A stretch of 64,000 nucleotides of DNA, taken from positions 682,001 to 746,000 of the forward strand of contig NZ_WEGL01000003.1 of assembly GCF_009604455.1 (NCBI RefSeq). The letters are read 5' to 3'. Positions 1-8,381 of the stretch are shown here, piece after piece. Position 1 is the stretch's first letter. Each line of letters starts with the position of its first letter. The notes under the pieces are model-generated. The model saw only the letters and a program-made list of their open reading frames with translations. It was not told the origin of the DNA and ran no database searches. The DNA is from Streptomyces sp. RB17 (lineage in GTDB: Bacteria > Actinomycetota > Actinomycetes > Streptomycetales > Streptomycetaceae). Both the position numbers and the translations under genes were made by a program.

Positions 1-977
1 GCGATGATGTCGTCGGTGGTGAGCACGCCGGCGTCCAGCGGCTCGTCCGCACCGAGCTTCTTGTTGACCTTGTAGCGGCCGACCTTGGCGAGGTCGTAAC
101 GCTTCGGGTTGAAGTACAGGTTCTCCAGCAGCGTCTGCGCGGCCTCACGCGTGGGGGGCTCGCCCGGACGCAGCTTGCGGTAGATGTCGAGCAGCGCGTC
201 GTCCTGGCCCTGGGTGTGGTCCTTCTCCAGGGTGGCGCGCATGGACTCGTACTCGCCGAACTCCTCGAGGATCTGCTCGGTCGTCCAGCCGAGCGCCTTC
301 AGCAGCACGGTGACCGACTGCTTGCGCTTGCGGTCGATGCGGACACCGACCATGTCGCGCTTGTCGATCTCCATCTCCAGCCAGGCGCCCCGGGACGGGA
401 TGATCTTGGCGGAGAAGATGTCCTTGTCGGACGTCTTGTCGATGGTGGAGTCGAAGTAGACACCGGGGGAACGGACCAGCTGGGACACCACGACACGCTC
501 GGTGCCGTTGATGACGAAGGTGCCCTTGTTCGTCATGAGCGGGAAGTCGCCCATGAAGACCGTCTGGGACTTGATCTCACCGGTCTCGTTGTTGGTGAAC
601 TCCGCGGTGACGAAGAGCGGGGCGGCGTACGTGAAGTCGCGCTCCTTGCACTCGTCGATGGAGTTCTTGGGCGGCTCGAAGCGGTGGTCCCGGAACGTCA
701 GGGACATCGACCCGGAGAAGTCCTCGATCGGGGAGATCTCCTCGAAGATCTCCTCCAGACCGGACTTGGTGGGGACGTCCTGACCGTTCTCCAGAGCCTC
801 CTCGACCCGACTCTGCCAAGCGGTGTTGCCGAGCAGCCAGTCGAAGCTCTCGGTCTGCAGCGCGAGCAGGTTCGGAACCTCGAGAGGCTCCTTGATCTTT
901 GCAAAGGAGATGCGCAGCGGGGCGGTGCTGGCGCCGTTGTTCATATTCGCGGTCGAGGCATTGCGCGAGGCGGCCAA
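1..977 (-). CDS. rpoB: RNA polymerase beta subunit, N-terminal part (runs off left edge)
   Basis: The beta subunit of RNA polymerase forms, with beta', the catalytic core of transcription. About 325 N-terminal residues are visible and the rest of the gene lies beyond position 1, so the rifampicin-binding clusters are not in view. The translation starts MAASRNASTANMNNG and continues into the conserved beta protrusion and lobe (for example SGSMSLTFRDH and GTFVINGTERVVVSQLVRSP). The chosen start is TTG at 977-975, preceded by a GGAAGGA ribosome binding site about 8 bases upstream. A later in-frame ATG at 944 lacks a good site. It lies downstream of rplJ-rplL, with its own promoter in the long gap. 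Confidence 0.97.
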   Translation of the reverse strand, partial: MAASRNASTANMNNGASTAPLRISFAKIKEPLEVPNLLALQTESFDWLLGNTAWQSRVEEALENGQDVPTKSGLEEIFEEISPIEDFSGSMSLTFRDHRFEPPKNSIDECKERDFTYAAPLFVTAEFTNNETGEIKSQTVFMGDFPLMTNKGTFVINGTERVVVSQLVRSPGVYFDSTIDKTSDKDIFSAKIIPSRGAWLEMEIDKRDMVGVRIDRKRKQSVTVLLKALGWTTEQILEEFGEYESMRATLEKDHTQGQDDALLDIYRKLRPGEPPTREAAQTLLENLYFNPKRYDLAKVGRYKVNKKLGADEPLDAGVLTTDDII

Positions 978-1141
978 GAGGGGGTCCTTCCGAGGGCTCG
1001 GACTCACTACACGCGTACCGGCCCCTCCCCCGTACACAGAGACAGAAACCCCAGGTCAAAGGAGCTTTTGTCGTCAGTGCTCGAGTGAGGGCAGACCCCT
1101 GGTGACGGGCAGGGGACAGCTAACAGGCAGCGCAAAGGGTC

Positions 1142-1170
1142 AGTGTAGCCACTTGGCACACTGATGTCCA
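1142..1170 (-). promoter_or_regulatory. Candidate vegetative promoter of rpoB
   Basis: Read on the minus strand, TGGACA (1170-1165) and TACACT (1147-1142) are separated by 17 bases. This is close to the consensus for the principal sigma factor HrdB. It lies about 165 bases upstream of the rpoB TTG start. No start-site data are available here. Confidence 0.65.
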
Positions 1171-1440
1171 GTGCGGGTTTGTCGAGACCCTCGCTGTGCT
1201 CACCGCTCTTGTCAACGCCCTCGGCATGCCTGCCCTCAACGCACGTTCATACTGCCCTCTTCGCCGTCGATCCATGCCTCGGATTCGGATCCTTGTGACG
1301 ACGCGTCCTGAGAATTGCGCGCTGCGTGCGGTTCGTCAAGGGTCTCCAGCCGGAACCCCTCCGTCCGGAGACACGGCGAAGATCACCTTACCCCTCACGA
1401 ACACAGGTGCAAGGCAGCCCATGCCGGGCCCCGGGGAACG

Positions 1441-1478
1441 CCGAAGGGCGACCACCCAGATGGATGATCGCCCTTCGG
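1441..1478 (-). terminator. Stem-loop between rplL and rpoB (partial terminator or attenuator)
   Basis: CCGAAGGGCGA at 1441-1451 pairs perfectly with TCGCCCTTCGG at 1468-1478 around a 16-base loop. It begins about 80 bases after the rplL stop in the direction of transcription and has no clear U tract. A partial terminator that sets the ratio of ribosomal protein to polymerase transcripts would fit. Confidence 0.55.
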
Positions 1479-1556
1479 TGCGTTCGCGTTACAGCCCCAG
1501 GGGGGACGTTCTCACGTCCGCGGCCCTAGGAGGCCGTCTCTGCGGTCGCGAAGGTC

Positions 1557-1937
1557 TTACTTGACCTCGACGGAGGCGCCGGCGCCCTTGAGGGCCTCGG
1601 CGGCCTTGTCGGCGGCTTCCTTGTTGACCTTCTCGAGGACCGGCTTCGGGGTGCCGTCGACGAGGTCCTTGGCCTCCTTCAGACCCAGCGAGGTCAGCTC
1701 ACGCACGACCTTGATGACCTGGATCTTCTTGTCACCGGCGCCGGTGAGGATGACGTCGAACTCGTCCTTCTCCTCGACGGCCTCGGCGGGGGCGGCCGGG
1801 CCGGCCGGGCCCGCGACGACGGTCGCGGCGGCGGCGGTGACGTCGAACTTCTCCTCGAACGCCTTCACGAACTCGGAGAGCTGGATGAGGGTCATGCCCT
1901 CGAACTCGGCGAGCAGTTCGTCCTGGGTGAGAGCCAC
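1557..1937 (-). CDS. rplL: 50S ribosomal protein L7/L12
   Basis: The ribosomal stalk protein recruits translation factors to the 50S subunit. The product is 126 residues, normal for the family: an N-terminal dimerisation region (MALTQDELLAEFEGMTLIQL), an Ala/Pro/Gly-rich hinge around residues 35-50, and the C-terminal domain with DVILTGAGDKKIQVIKVVRE and a final GASVEVK. The start is GTG at 1937 behind GGAAGGA. It is 110 bases downstream of rplJ and is expected to be co-transcribed with it. Confidence 0.98.
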   Translation of the reverse strand: MALTQDELLAEFEGMTLIQLSEFVKAFEEKFDVTAAAATVVAGPAGPAAPAEAVEEKDEFDVILTGAGDKKIQVIKVVRELTSLGLKEAKDLVDGTPKPVLEKVNKEAADKAAEALKGAGASVEVK

Positions 1938-2047
1938 GATGGCTTTCCTTCCATTGATTCGGCAGGTGCCGGATGTACATGACTGGCGGGCGTACGTTCG
2001 GCCCGCTACGACCACTGCCTCAGGCGGCGGTCATGATGCGAGCCGAA

Positions 2048-2578
2048 TTACTCGGCACCGCCCTGCTCGGCCTGCTTGGCGCGCAGCGCGTCCACGGTGC
2101 GGACGAGCTTCGACGGGAGCGCCTGGAAGAGCTGAGCAGTCTGCGTCTGCTTGCCCTTCATGGCGCCCGCCAGCTTGGCGAGCAGAACCTCGCGGGACTC
2201 GAGGTCCGCAAGCTTCTTGATCTCGTCGGCGGACAGCGCCTTGCCGTCAAGGACACCGCCCTTGATGACGAGATTCGGGTTGTCCTTGGCGAAGTCACGG
2301 AGACCCTTCGCCGACTCCACCGGGTCACCGGTGACGAAGGCAACAGCCGTCGGACCAGCGAAGAGCTGGTCGTCCAGCGTGATCCCGGCCTCGTTGGCCG
2401 CAATCTTGGTCAGCGTGTTCTTCACCACGGCGTACTGGGCGTTCTCACCGAGCGACCGGCGCAGCGTCTTGAGCTGCGCCACGGTGAGACCGCGGTACTC
2501 GGTCAGCACGGCGGCGTTGGAGCTGCGGAACTTGTCCGTCAGCTCGGCAACCGCGGCAGCCTTTTCGGGCGTCGCCAT
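2048..2578 (-). CDS. rplJ: 50S ribosomal protein L10
   Basis: L10 anchors the L7/L12 dimers to the ribosome and, with them, represses its own translation. The product is 176 residues, normal for actinobacteria. It starts MATPEKAAAVAEL and contains the conserved AAVLTEYRGLTVAQLK and NTLTKIAANEAG segments, with a C-terminal helix that binds L12. The ATG at 2578 has a strong GGAAGGAGG site. The long untranslated leader upstream carries the L10-leader fold. Confidence 0.97.
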   Translation of the reverse strand: MATPEKAAAVAELTDKFRSSNAAVLTEYRGLTVAQLKTLRRSLGENAQYAVVKNTLTKIAANEAGITLDDQLFAGPTAVAFVTGDPVESAKGLRDFAKDNPNLVIKGGVLDGKALSADEIKKLADLESREVLLAKLAGAMKGKQTQTAQLFQALPSKLVRTVDALRAKQAEQGGAE

Positions 2579-2725
2579 AGAGCCTCGGCCTCCTTCCGGG
2601 TGATTCGGACCGCGCGGACCCGAAGGAGGACTGGGGAAAACGAAACGCCCCGGCGCAGGCGCTCGGGGCGAACTCGACCGGTCGCACACGCGCTCGGCGC
2701 GCGCACTCCGGGAGTACTTCCACTT

Positions 2726-2815
2726 CACCTGCGCGGGTCGCCCACTTTTCAGCGGATCCTTCGGCCACCGCGCCCTCGTTCGAGCGCACGGCAACGACCA
2801 GCGGTCTTTGGCTTC
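2726..2815 (-). promoter_or_regulatory. L10 leader (ribosomal protein autoregulatory RNA)
   Basis: Minus-strand RNA contains the pieces typical of L10 leaders: a 5' segment with AAAGACCGCTGG, a middle segment with GGATCCGCTGAAAAGTGGG, and a 3' segment with ACCCGCGCAGGTG. It lies between the candidate promoter and rplJ. The known role of this element is binding of the L10-L12 complex to reduce rplJL expression. Boundaries are approximate and no covariance model was run. Confidence 0.6.
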
Positions 2816-2821
2816 GGGAAG

Positions 2822-2851
2822 AGAGTACGGGAGCGGGGCAGCGTCGAGCAA
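2822..2851 (-). promoter_or_regulatory. Candidate promoter of rplJ-rplL
   Basis: On the minus strand, TTGCTC (2851-2846) and TACTCT (2827-2822) are spaced by 18 bases. Transcription would begin just upstream of the L10 leader. The promoter lies between the lipoprotein gene stop and the leader. Confidence 0.5.
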
Positions 2852-2885
2852 ATCGGGCTCTACGACACCCCGGTCGCGCGAGGAC

Positions 2886-3833
2886 TCAGGAGCTGATGCC
2901 GGTGCCGGCCCCGGGAACGCTGGTGGCGGAGCCGCTCGACGTGTTGCCCGAGCCGGGGACGCCGAGGGACTTCATCAGGTCCTTGAAGTCCTTGGTGTCA
3001 CCGGCCGGCGGCGCCTCGGCGGAGACCGGCACGCCGTAGTCGCTGTAGTAGGCGGTGCTGGTCAGGGTGCCCTTGGCCGTGTCCGCCCGCTCGGTCTTCT
3101 TCATCAGCAGGTTCTGGTCGTTGATCCAGATGTCGACGGTGTCGGTGGTGATGCCCGCCTGGTCGAGCTGCTTCTTCAGGGCGGCCAGCTGGTCCGCGCT
3201 GAGGTTGCTGCTCTTGCCCGCGAAGTCGGCGACGTTCACCGTGCCCACGTAGTGCGTCGTACGGACGCCGGAGACGGTCTCCTCGCCGACCTTCTTCACG
3301 TCGTGGGAGGCCAGCAGCAGCTTCACCGACTGGTTCGGCGTGGAGTTCTGGAACTGGTCCTTCACATACGAACCGGAGGCGCCGCCGTACTTGGCGAGGT
3401 CGGCGTACGCGTACCTGACCCAGTGCTTGCCGCCCGTCTTCTGGGCGAAGGTGTCGCTCATGTGCGCGTAGTACGCGTCCGGCAGATACCGGGCCTCCAT
3501 CGTCGACGTGCCGGCCGCGCGCATCATCTCGGCCATCTGACCGCCGGTGTACGTGAGGGTCATGTTGCCCTTGAGACCGTGGGCCCAGGTGAGGGCGCCG
3601 GTTCCGGTCGCCGACATCAGGTTGCCGAAGGACATCGTGGAGCGCACCTTGGCCGAGTCCGCCTTGTCGGTGGACTGCTCGGTGGTGCGCAGCACCGCCG
3701 CGATGGGGCTGACATGGATCGCGCCGCCGTCGGCCGCCTTGTCGCCCTTCGAGGAGCCGCAGGCGGCCACCCCGGTCAGCGCGGCCACCACGGCCACGGA
3801 AAGGGCCGTCCGGCGCGCCGTCGTGCTCTTCAT
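2886..3833 (-). CDS. Secreted lipoprotein of unknown function within the ribosomal protein cluster
   Basis: A 315-residue precursor. Residues 1-25 form a lipoprotein signal with lipobox VAAC, followed by a Gly/Ser/Lys/Asp-rich linker. The mature part has repeated short Thr/Tyr-rich strands (GNMTLTYTGGQ, YVGTVNVADF, TVDIWINDQNLLMKKTER). That pattern resembles the LppX/LprG/LolA-like hydrophobic-pocket fold, which is inference from pattern only. The ATG at 3833 is preceded by GGGGGT. It sits between rplA and rplJ, an arrangement I recall from other Streptomyces. It probably has its own promoter, because a terminator lies upstream. Confidence 0.85.
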   Translation of the reverse strand: MKSTTARRTALSVAVVAALTGVAACGSSKGDKAADGGAIHVSPIAAVLRTTEQSTDKADSAKVRSTMSFGNLMSATGTGALTWAHGLKGNMTLTYTGGQMAEMMRAAGTSTMEARYLPDAYYAHMSDTFAQKTGGKHWVRYAYADLAKYGGASGSYVKDQFQNSTPNQSVKLLLASHDVKKVGEETVSGVRTTHYVGTVNVADFAGKSSNLSADQLAALKKQLDQAGITTDTVDIWINDQNLLMKKTERADTAKGTLTSTAYYSDYGVPVSAEAPPAGDTKDFKDLMKSLGVPGSGNTSSGSATSVPGAGTGISS

Positions 3834-3932
3834 CTTGTCTACCCCCATGCAAGTCGAGTGCCTGCCACCGTAGCGCCGGCGACTGACAGTCGTCCGAAAG
3901 GCCGTACAAAGAAAGCCCGTACGAAGAAAGGA

Positions 3933-3964
3933 CGGGCCCCGCACCTGGAAGGTTGCGGGGCCCG
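3933..3964 (-). terminator. Rho-independent-like terminator after rplK-rplA
   Basis: CGGGCCCCGCA (3933-3943) pairs with TGCGGGGCCCG (3954-3964) around a 10-base loop. In the direction of rplA transcription it is followed by a U-rich stretch (TCCTTTCTTC). Confidence 0.8.
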
Positions 3965-4012
3965 CCCTCTACTTACGCGTACCTGACGCGGCTACCGGGG
4001 TGAGCGGGGGGC

Positions 4013-4738
4013 TCAGACGGCGGCCGGGTCCTCCTCGACGAGGAGGTTGCGGGTGCGGTTGGAGTCGACCGGAATGCCGGGGCCCATCGTGGTGCTGATG
4101 GCGGCCTTCTTGATGTAGCGACCCTTGGCTGCGGACGGCTTCAGACGGAGGATCTCCTCCAGCGCGGCGCCGTAGTTCTCCACCAGCTTGCTGTCGTCGA
4201 AGGACGCCTTGCCGATGATGAAGTGCAGGTTCGAGTGCTTGTCGACGCGGAACTCGATCTTGCCGCCCTTGATGTCGGTGACGGCCTTGGCGACGTCGGG
4301 GGTGACGGTGCCGGTCTTCGGGTTCGGCATCAGACCACGCGGGCCGAGGACGCGGCCGAGGCGGCCGACCTTGCCCATGAGGTCCGGGGTGGCGACGACG
4401 GCGTCGAAGTCCAGGCGGCCCTTCGAGACCTCGTCGATCAGCTCGTCGGCACCGACGATGTCGGCGCCCGCGGCACGCGCGGCCTCGGCACGGTCACCGG
4501 TCGCGAAGACCAGGACCCGGGCGGTCTTACCGGTGCCGTGCGGAAGGTTCACGGTGCCACGGACCATCTGGTCGGCCTTGCGCGGGTCGACACCCAGACG
4601 GAAGGCGACCTCGACGGTGGAGTCGAACTTGGTCGTGGAGGTCTCCTTGGCGAGACGGACGGCCTCGAGCGGGGCGTACAGCTTGTCCCGGTCGACCTTG
4701 GCGTCCGCAGCGCGGAGAGCCTTGCTGCGCTTGCTCAC
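4013..4738 (-). CDS. rplA: 50S ribosomal protein L1
   Basis: L1 forms the mobile stalk near the E site and is a translational repressor of the L11-L1 operon in many bacteria. The product is 241 residues. It begins MSKRSKALRAADAKVDRDKL and contains the family motifs GTGKTARVLVFATGD and GRLGRVLGPRGLMPNPKTGT. The start is GTG at 4738 behind AGGAG. It lies 102 bases downstream of rplK in the same operon. Confidence 0.98.
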   Translation of the reverse strand: MSKRSKALRAADAKVDRDKLYAPLEAVRLAKETSTTKFDSTVEVAFRLGVDPRKADQMVRGTVNLPHGTGKTARVLVFATGDRAEAARAAGADIVGADELIDEVSKGRLDFDAVVATPDLMGKVGRLGRVLGPRGLMPNPKTGTVTPDVAKAVTDIKGGKIEFRVDKHSNLHFIIGKASFDDSKLVENYGAALEEILRLKPSAAKGRYIKKAAISTTMGPGIPVDSNRTRNLLVEEDPAAV

Positions 4739-4840
4739 AACTTGCTCCTGTGTGTTCTGAAAGGAGTCGTGGTCCCTGGGCCGAGCAGGCCCTGCCACGT
4801 GCGACCGGCTACGGCCGCATGACTGCTAGGGGGTTTGGGG

Positions 4841-5275
4841 TCAGCCCTCGACCGTGACGCCCATGGAGCGCGCGGTACCGGCGATGATCTTCGCGGCGGC
4901 GTCCAGGTCGTTCGCGTTCAGGTCGGGCATCTTGGTCTGGGCGATCTCGCGGACCTGCGCCTCGGTGATCTTGGCGACCTTGGTCTTGTGCGGCTCGCCG
5001 GAGCCCTTCTCGATGCCCGCGGCCTTGAGGATCATCTTCGCGGCCGGCGGCGTCTTGGTGACGAAGGTGAAGGAGCGGTCCTCGTAGACCGTGATCTCCA
5101 CCGGGATGACCCAACCGCGCTGCGACTCGGTCGCGGCGTTGTAGGCCTTGCAGAACTCCATGATGTTCACGCCGTGCTGACCCAGCGCGGGGCCGACCGG
5201 CGGGGCCGGGTTGGCGGCACCGGCCTGGATCTGGAGCTTGATGAGCCCCGTGACCTTCTTCTTCTTGGGAGGCAT
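4841..5275 (-). CDS. rplK: 50S ribosomal protein L11
   Basis: L11 binds the GTPase-associated centre of 23S rRNA and is needed for RelA activation. The 144-residue product starts MPPKKKKVTGLIKLQIQAG and has the NPAPPVGPALGQHGVNIMEF motif, then KTPPAAKMILKAAGIEKGSG and a C-terminal IAGTARSMGVTVEG. The ATG at 5275 has a weak AG-rich site. The leader between nusG and rplK contains a 14-bp perfect palindrome, AGGATCGCGATCCT (5315-5328). Confidence 0.98.
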   Translation of the reverse strand: MPPKKKKVTGLIKLQIQAGAANPAPPVGPALGQHGVNIMEFCKAYNAATESQRGWVIPVEITVYEDRSFTFVTKTPPAAKMILKAAGIEKGSGEPHKTKVAKITEAQVREIAQTKMPDLNANDLDAAAKIIAGTARSMGVTVEG

Positions 5276-5378
5276 AGCTCTCCGGGTCCTTTCATTCGGG
5301 TCCATGCCCGCACAAGGATCGCGATCCTGACGCAGGCATACCGCACAACGATAGCGGGTATAGATGTGCGGCCAAAAA

Positions 5379-5423
5379 CCGCGCAGGTCAGACCGGCTGA
5401 GACAGCCCGCCTGACCTGCGCGG
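5379..5423 (-). terminator. Rho-independent terminator after nusG
   Basis: CCGCGCAGGTCAG (5379-5391) pairs perfectly over 13 bp with CTGACCTGCGCGG (5411-5423). On the minus strand the stem is followed immediately by TTTTTGG, a classic U tract. It separates secE-nusG from rplK-rplA. Confidence 0.88.
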
Positions 5424-5445
5424 AAGAGCGACGTCCAGAATTGGA

Positions 5446-6318
5446 CTAGTTCTTCTGGATCTGGTCGAAGGACAGCTCGACCGGCGTCTCGCGGCCGAAG
5501 ATCTCCACCAGGCCCTTGACCTTCTTCGAGTCGGGGTTGATCTCGTTGATGGTCGCCTGCAGCGTGGCGAACGGGCCGTCGGTGACGGTGACCGAGTCGC
5601 CGACCTCGAAGTCCAGCACCTGGACCTCGACCTTGCGCTGCGGCGCGGGCTTGCCCTCGGCCTCGGCGGCCTCGCGGGCGGCCTTCTCCTCGGCCTCCGG
5701 GGCGAGCATCTTGACGATCTCGTCCAGGGTCAGCGGGTACGGGTCGTAGGCGTTGCCGACGAAGCCGGTGACGCCCGGGGTGTTGCGGACGACGCCCCAG
5801 GACTCGTTGGTCAGATCCATGCGGACCAGGACGTAACCCGGCAGCTTGTTCTGCTTGATCGTCTTGCGGTCGCCGTTCTTGATCTGGACGACCTCTTCCT
5901 GCGGCACCTCGGCCTGGAAGATGTAGTCCTCGACGTTCAGCGAGACGGCGCGCTGCTCCAGGTTGGTCTTCACGCGGTTCTCATAGCCGGCGTAGGTGTG
6001 GATGACGTACCACTCGCCGGGCAGGGAACGCAGTTCCTCGCGCAGGGCCTGGACGGGGTCGACGGGCGCGGCCGGCTCCTCCTCGGCGGCCTCTTCGGCC
6101 TCGGCCTCGGCGGCGGCCTCTTCGGCCTCCTCCGCGTCCCCGTCCTCGTCCTCGACGTTCAGGGCAGCCTCTTCGGCCGGCTCCCCCGCCTCGGCCTCGG
6201 CAGCCTCGAACTCGTCCTGCTCGTCCGCGCCCTCGACGATGTCGAGCTCGTCGTCCACCATCTCGGCAGCGGTCGCGCGCGACTCGATGGCGTCGTCGTT
6301 CAGGTTCGGGTCAGACAC
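5446..6318 (-). CDS. nusG: Transcription termination/antitermination protein NusG
   Basis: NusG binds RNA polymerase and couples it to Rho or the ribosome. The product is 290 residues, longer than the roughly 180 in E. coli because of an actinobacterial acidic N-terminal extension (residues 1-100, mostly Glu/Ala/Asp). The NGN domain follows (GEWYVIHTYAGYENRVKTNL, then GYVLVRMDL and NTPGVTGFVG). A C-terminal KOW domain carries FEVGDSVTVTDGPFATL. It lies 80 bases after secE and is probably co-transcribed with it. Confidence 0.97.
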   Translation of the reverse strand: MSDPNLNDDAIESRATAAEMVDDELDIVEGADEQDEFEAAEAEAGEPAEEAALNVEDEDGDAEEAEEAAAEAEAEEAAEEEPAAPVDPVQALREELRSLPGEWYVIHTYAGYENRVKTNLEQRAVSLNVEDYIFQAEVPQEEVVQIKNGDRKTIKQNKLPGYVLVRMDLTNESWGVVRNTPGVTGFVGNAYDPYPLTLDEIVKMLAPEAEEKAAREAAEAEGKPAPQRKVEVQVLDFEVGDSVTVTDGPFATLQATINEINPDSKKVKGLVEIFGRETPVELSFDQIQKN

Positions 6319-6398
6319 GGTGGCTGCTTCTTCCTGGATACATAGGGGTGGAACATGCGAAAACGGGCGCCGGTACCACGGCGCCCTTCGCTCTTGGC

Positions 6399-6686
6399 TC
6401 AGCCGAAGACGTACTTGGCCGCGTGGTTGAGCCCATAGTCAATCACGGTCACCAGCGCGATCATGATGGCGACGAAGAAGATCACCACAGTGGTGTACGA
6501 CGTCAGCTGGTTGCGCGTCGGCCAGACGACCTTGCGGAGCTCCGCGATGATCTGGCGGTAGAAGGTGGCGAGACGCTTCAGCGGGCCCTTCTTGGCGCGC
6601 TTACCGCCCTTGCGGGCCTTCTTCTTGGCCTCGACCGCCTCGTCCTGGGCATCAGGCGTGTCGATGGAGCCCACGGCGTCCGTCAT
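6399..6686 (-). CDS. secE: Preprotein translocase subunit SecE
   Basis: SecE is the small clamp subunit of the SecYEG channel. The 95-residue protein has a charged Lys-rich N-terminal region (KKKARKGGKRAKKGPLKR). The conserved RQIIAELRKVVWPTRNQL amphipathic segment follows, then one membrane helix (VVIFFVAIMIALVTVIDYGL). The ATG at 6686 was chosen because it starts the conserved actinobacterial sequence; open reading upstream of it has no family similarity. It forms an operon with nusG, with tRNA-Trp just upstream. Confidence 0.96.
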   Translation of the reverse strand: MTDAVGSIDTPDAQDEAVEAKKKARKGGKRAKKGPLKRLATFYRQIIAELRKVVWPTRNQLTSYTTVVIFFVAIMIALVTVIDYGLNHAAKYVFG

Positions 6687-6792
6687 AGTCCTCACCTGGT
6701 CCCGGGTCGTGGCCGTGCCGCGCCCGGTTTCTGAGCCGCACGGCGGTGCATTGCTGTACGTACACGCGCACACATCCTGGCGGTGTGTGTAG

Positions 6793-6865
6793 CAGGGCCG
6801 GAGGGACTTGAACCCCCAACCGCCGGTTTTGGAGACCGGTGCTCTACCAATTGAGCTACGACCCT
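6793..6865 (-). tRNA. tRNA-Trp (anticodon CCA)
   Basis: The 73-base cloverleaf is read on the minus strand: acceptor AGGGTCG/CGGCCCT, D-arm GCTC...GAGC, anticodon stem CCGGT/ACCGG with loop CTCCAAA, and T-arm GGGGGTTCAAGTCCC. The CCA tail is not encoded. It lies directly upstream of secE, an arrangement shared with other actinobacteria. Confidence 0.97.
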
Positions 6866-6951
6866 TTGTGTGTCCCCCAACGTACCGCATCCGGACGGGT
6901 GCGCGGTGTGCACCGGTTTCGGCGGCGGCTTCTGAAGGCCAACGAGGTGAG

Positions 6952-6981
6952 AGTGTACGTGGTCCGGGCCCCGGCGTCGAA
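6952..6981 (-). promoter_or_regulatory. Candidate promoter for tRNA-Trp (and possibly secE-nusG)
   Basis: On the minus strand, TTCGAC (6981-6976) and TACACT (6957-6952) are spaced by 18 bases, about 90 bases before the tRNA 5' end. Confidence 0.5.
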
Positions 6982-7127
6982 CAGAAAGTGCCCGTCCGGG
7001 GCCACTTGACCAAAGATCGTCCTGGCCGGCGGCGGGATTCGGACCCGTGTTCACGTCTCGACTCCTCCTTGTTCAGTCTGTGAAACCCACGTGCCGGGGA
7101 CATTTCCGGTCTGGAACGATGGGCTCC

Positions 7128-8354
7128 ATGAGCGCTGCAACCCCACCCACCGAGCGCCGGGTCTCCGCCCGAGTCGGCGCGATCTCCGAGTCCGCCACCC
7201 TCGCCGTGGACGCCAAGGCCAAGGCCCTGAAGGCCGCCGGGCGTCCGGTGATCGGCTTCGGCGCCGGTGAACCCGACTTCCCGACCCCGGACTACATCGT
7301 CGAGGCGGCCGTAGAGGCCTGCAAGAACCCGAAGTACCACCGCTACACGCCGGCGGGAGGCCTGCCCGAGCTGAAGGCCGCGATCGCCGCGAAGACGCTG
7401 CGCGACTCCGGCTGGGAGCCGGACGTCTCGCAGATCCTGGTCACCAACGGCGGCAAGCAGGCCATCTACGAGGCGTTCGCCGCGATCCTCGACCCGGGCG
7501 ACGAGGTCATCGTCCCGGCGCCGTACTGGACGACGTACCCGGAGTCGATCCGCCTGGCCGGCGGTGTCCCGGTGGAGGTCGTGGCCGACGAGACCACCGG
7601 CTACCGGGTCTCGGTCGAGCAGCTGGAGGCGGCGCGCACGGAGAAGACGAAGGTCGTGCTCTTCGTCTCCCCGTCCAACCCGACCGGCGCGGTCTACTCC
7701 GAGGCCGAGACCGAGGCGATCGGCCGCTGGGCCGTGGAGCACGGCCTGTGGGTGCTCACCGACGAGATCTACGAGCACCTGGTGTACGGCGACGCCGCCG
7801 CGGTGTCCCTGCCGGCCCTCCTGCCCGAGCTGCGCGACAAGTGCATCGTCGTCAACGGTGTGGCCAAGACGTACGCCATGACCGGCTGGCGCGTGGGCTG
7901 GGTCATCGGCCCGAAGGACGTCGTGAAGGCCGCGACGAACCTGCAGTCGCACGCCACCTCGAACGTCTCCAACGTCGCCCAGGTGGCCGCCCTGGCCGCC
8001 GTCTCCGGCGACCTCGAGGCCGTGGCGAAGATGCGCGAGGCCTTCGACCGGCGCCGCAAGACCATCGTGCGGATGCTCAACGAGATCGACGGCGTGGTCT
8101 GCCCGGAGCCCGAGGGCGCGTTCTACGCCTACCCGTCGGTCAAGGCCCTGCTCGGCAGGGAGATCCGCGGCAAGCGCCCGCAGGACACGGTCGAGCTGGC
8201 CGCGCTGATCCTGGAGGAGGTCGAGGTCGCGGTCGTCCCGGGCGAGGCCTTCGGCACGCCGGGCTATCTGCGGCTGTCGTACGCGCTGGGCGACGAGGAC
8301 CTCGTCGAGGGCGTGAGCCGCATCCAGAAGCTGCTGGCGGAGGCCAAGGCCTGA
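7128..8354 (+). CDS. aspC: Pyridoxal phosphate-dependent aspartate aminotransferase (class I/II)
   Basis: The enzyme transfers the amino group between aspartate (or a related amino acid) and 2-oxoglutarate. The 408-residue fold type I protein has IGFGAGEPDFPTPDYI near the N-terminus, the cofactor-binding TNGGKQAIYEAF, SPSNPTGAVYSEAE, and the Schiff-base lysine in NGVAKTYAMTGWRVGW. The ATG at 7128 was chosen over one at 7119 because it begins the sequence conserved in relatives. It is transcribed away from tRNA-Trp and ends before a strong stem-loop. Substrate preference is not determined by the sequence. Confidence 0.93.
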   Translation: MSAATPPTERRVSARVGAISESATLAVDAKAKALKAAGRPVIGFGAGEPDFPTPDYIVEAAVEACKNPKYHRYTPAGGLPELKAAIAAKTLRDSGWEPDVSQILVTNGGKQAIYEAFAAILDPGDEVIVPAPYWTTYPESIRLAGGVPVEVVADETTGYRVSVEQLEAARTEKTKVVLFVSPSNPTGAVYSEAETEAIGRWAVEHGLWVLTDEIYEHLVYGDAAAVSLPALLPELRDKCIVVNGVAKTYAMTGWRVGWVIGPKDVVKAATNLQSHATSNVSNVAQVAALAAVSGDLEAVAKMREAFDRRRKTIVRMLNEIDGVVCPEPEGAFYAYPSVKALLGREIRGKRPQDTVELAALILEEVEVAVVPGEAFGTPGYLRLSYALGDEDLVEGVSRIQKLLAEAKA

Positions 8355-8381
8355 GCCGGTCCGTTTCTCGTCCATTTTTGG

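Larger units (their letters stand above)
978..1556 (-). other. rplL-rpoB intergenic leader (579 bp)
   Basis: No credible gene is seen here. The stretch holds a stem-loop just after rplL (1441-1478), a good vegetative promoter (1142-1170), and a leader of about 160 bases before the rpoB start. This suggests that rpoBC is transcribed both by read-through from rplJL and from its own promoter. Confidence 0.7.

Noticed and set aside
6399..8375. 658-codon minus-strand open frame containing secE
   Set aside because: Only the last 95 codons match SecE. The rest is antisense to the aminotransferase gene and tRNA-Trp, with Arg/Gly/His-rich composition typical of shadow frames.
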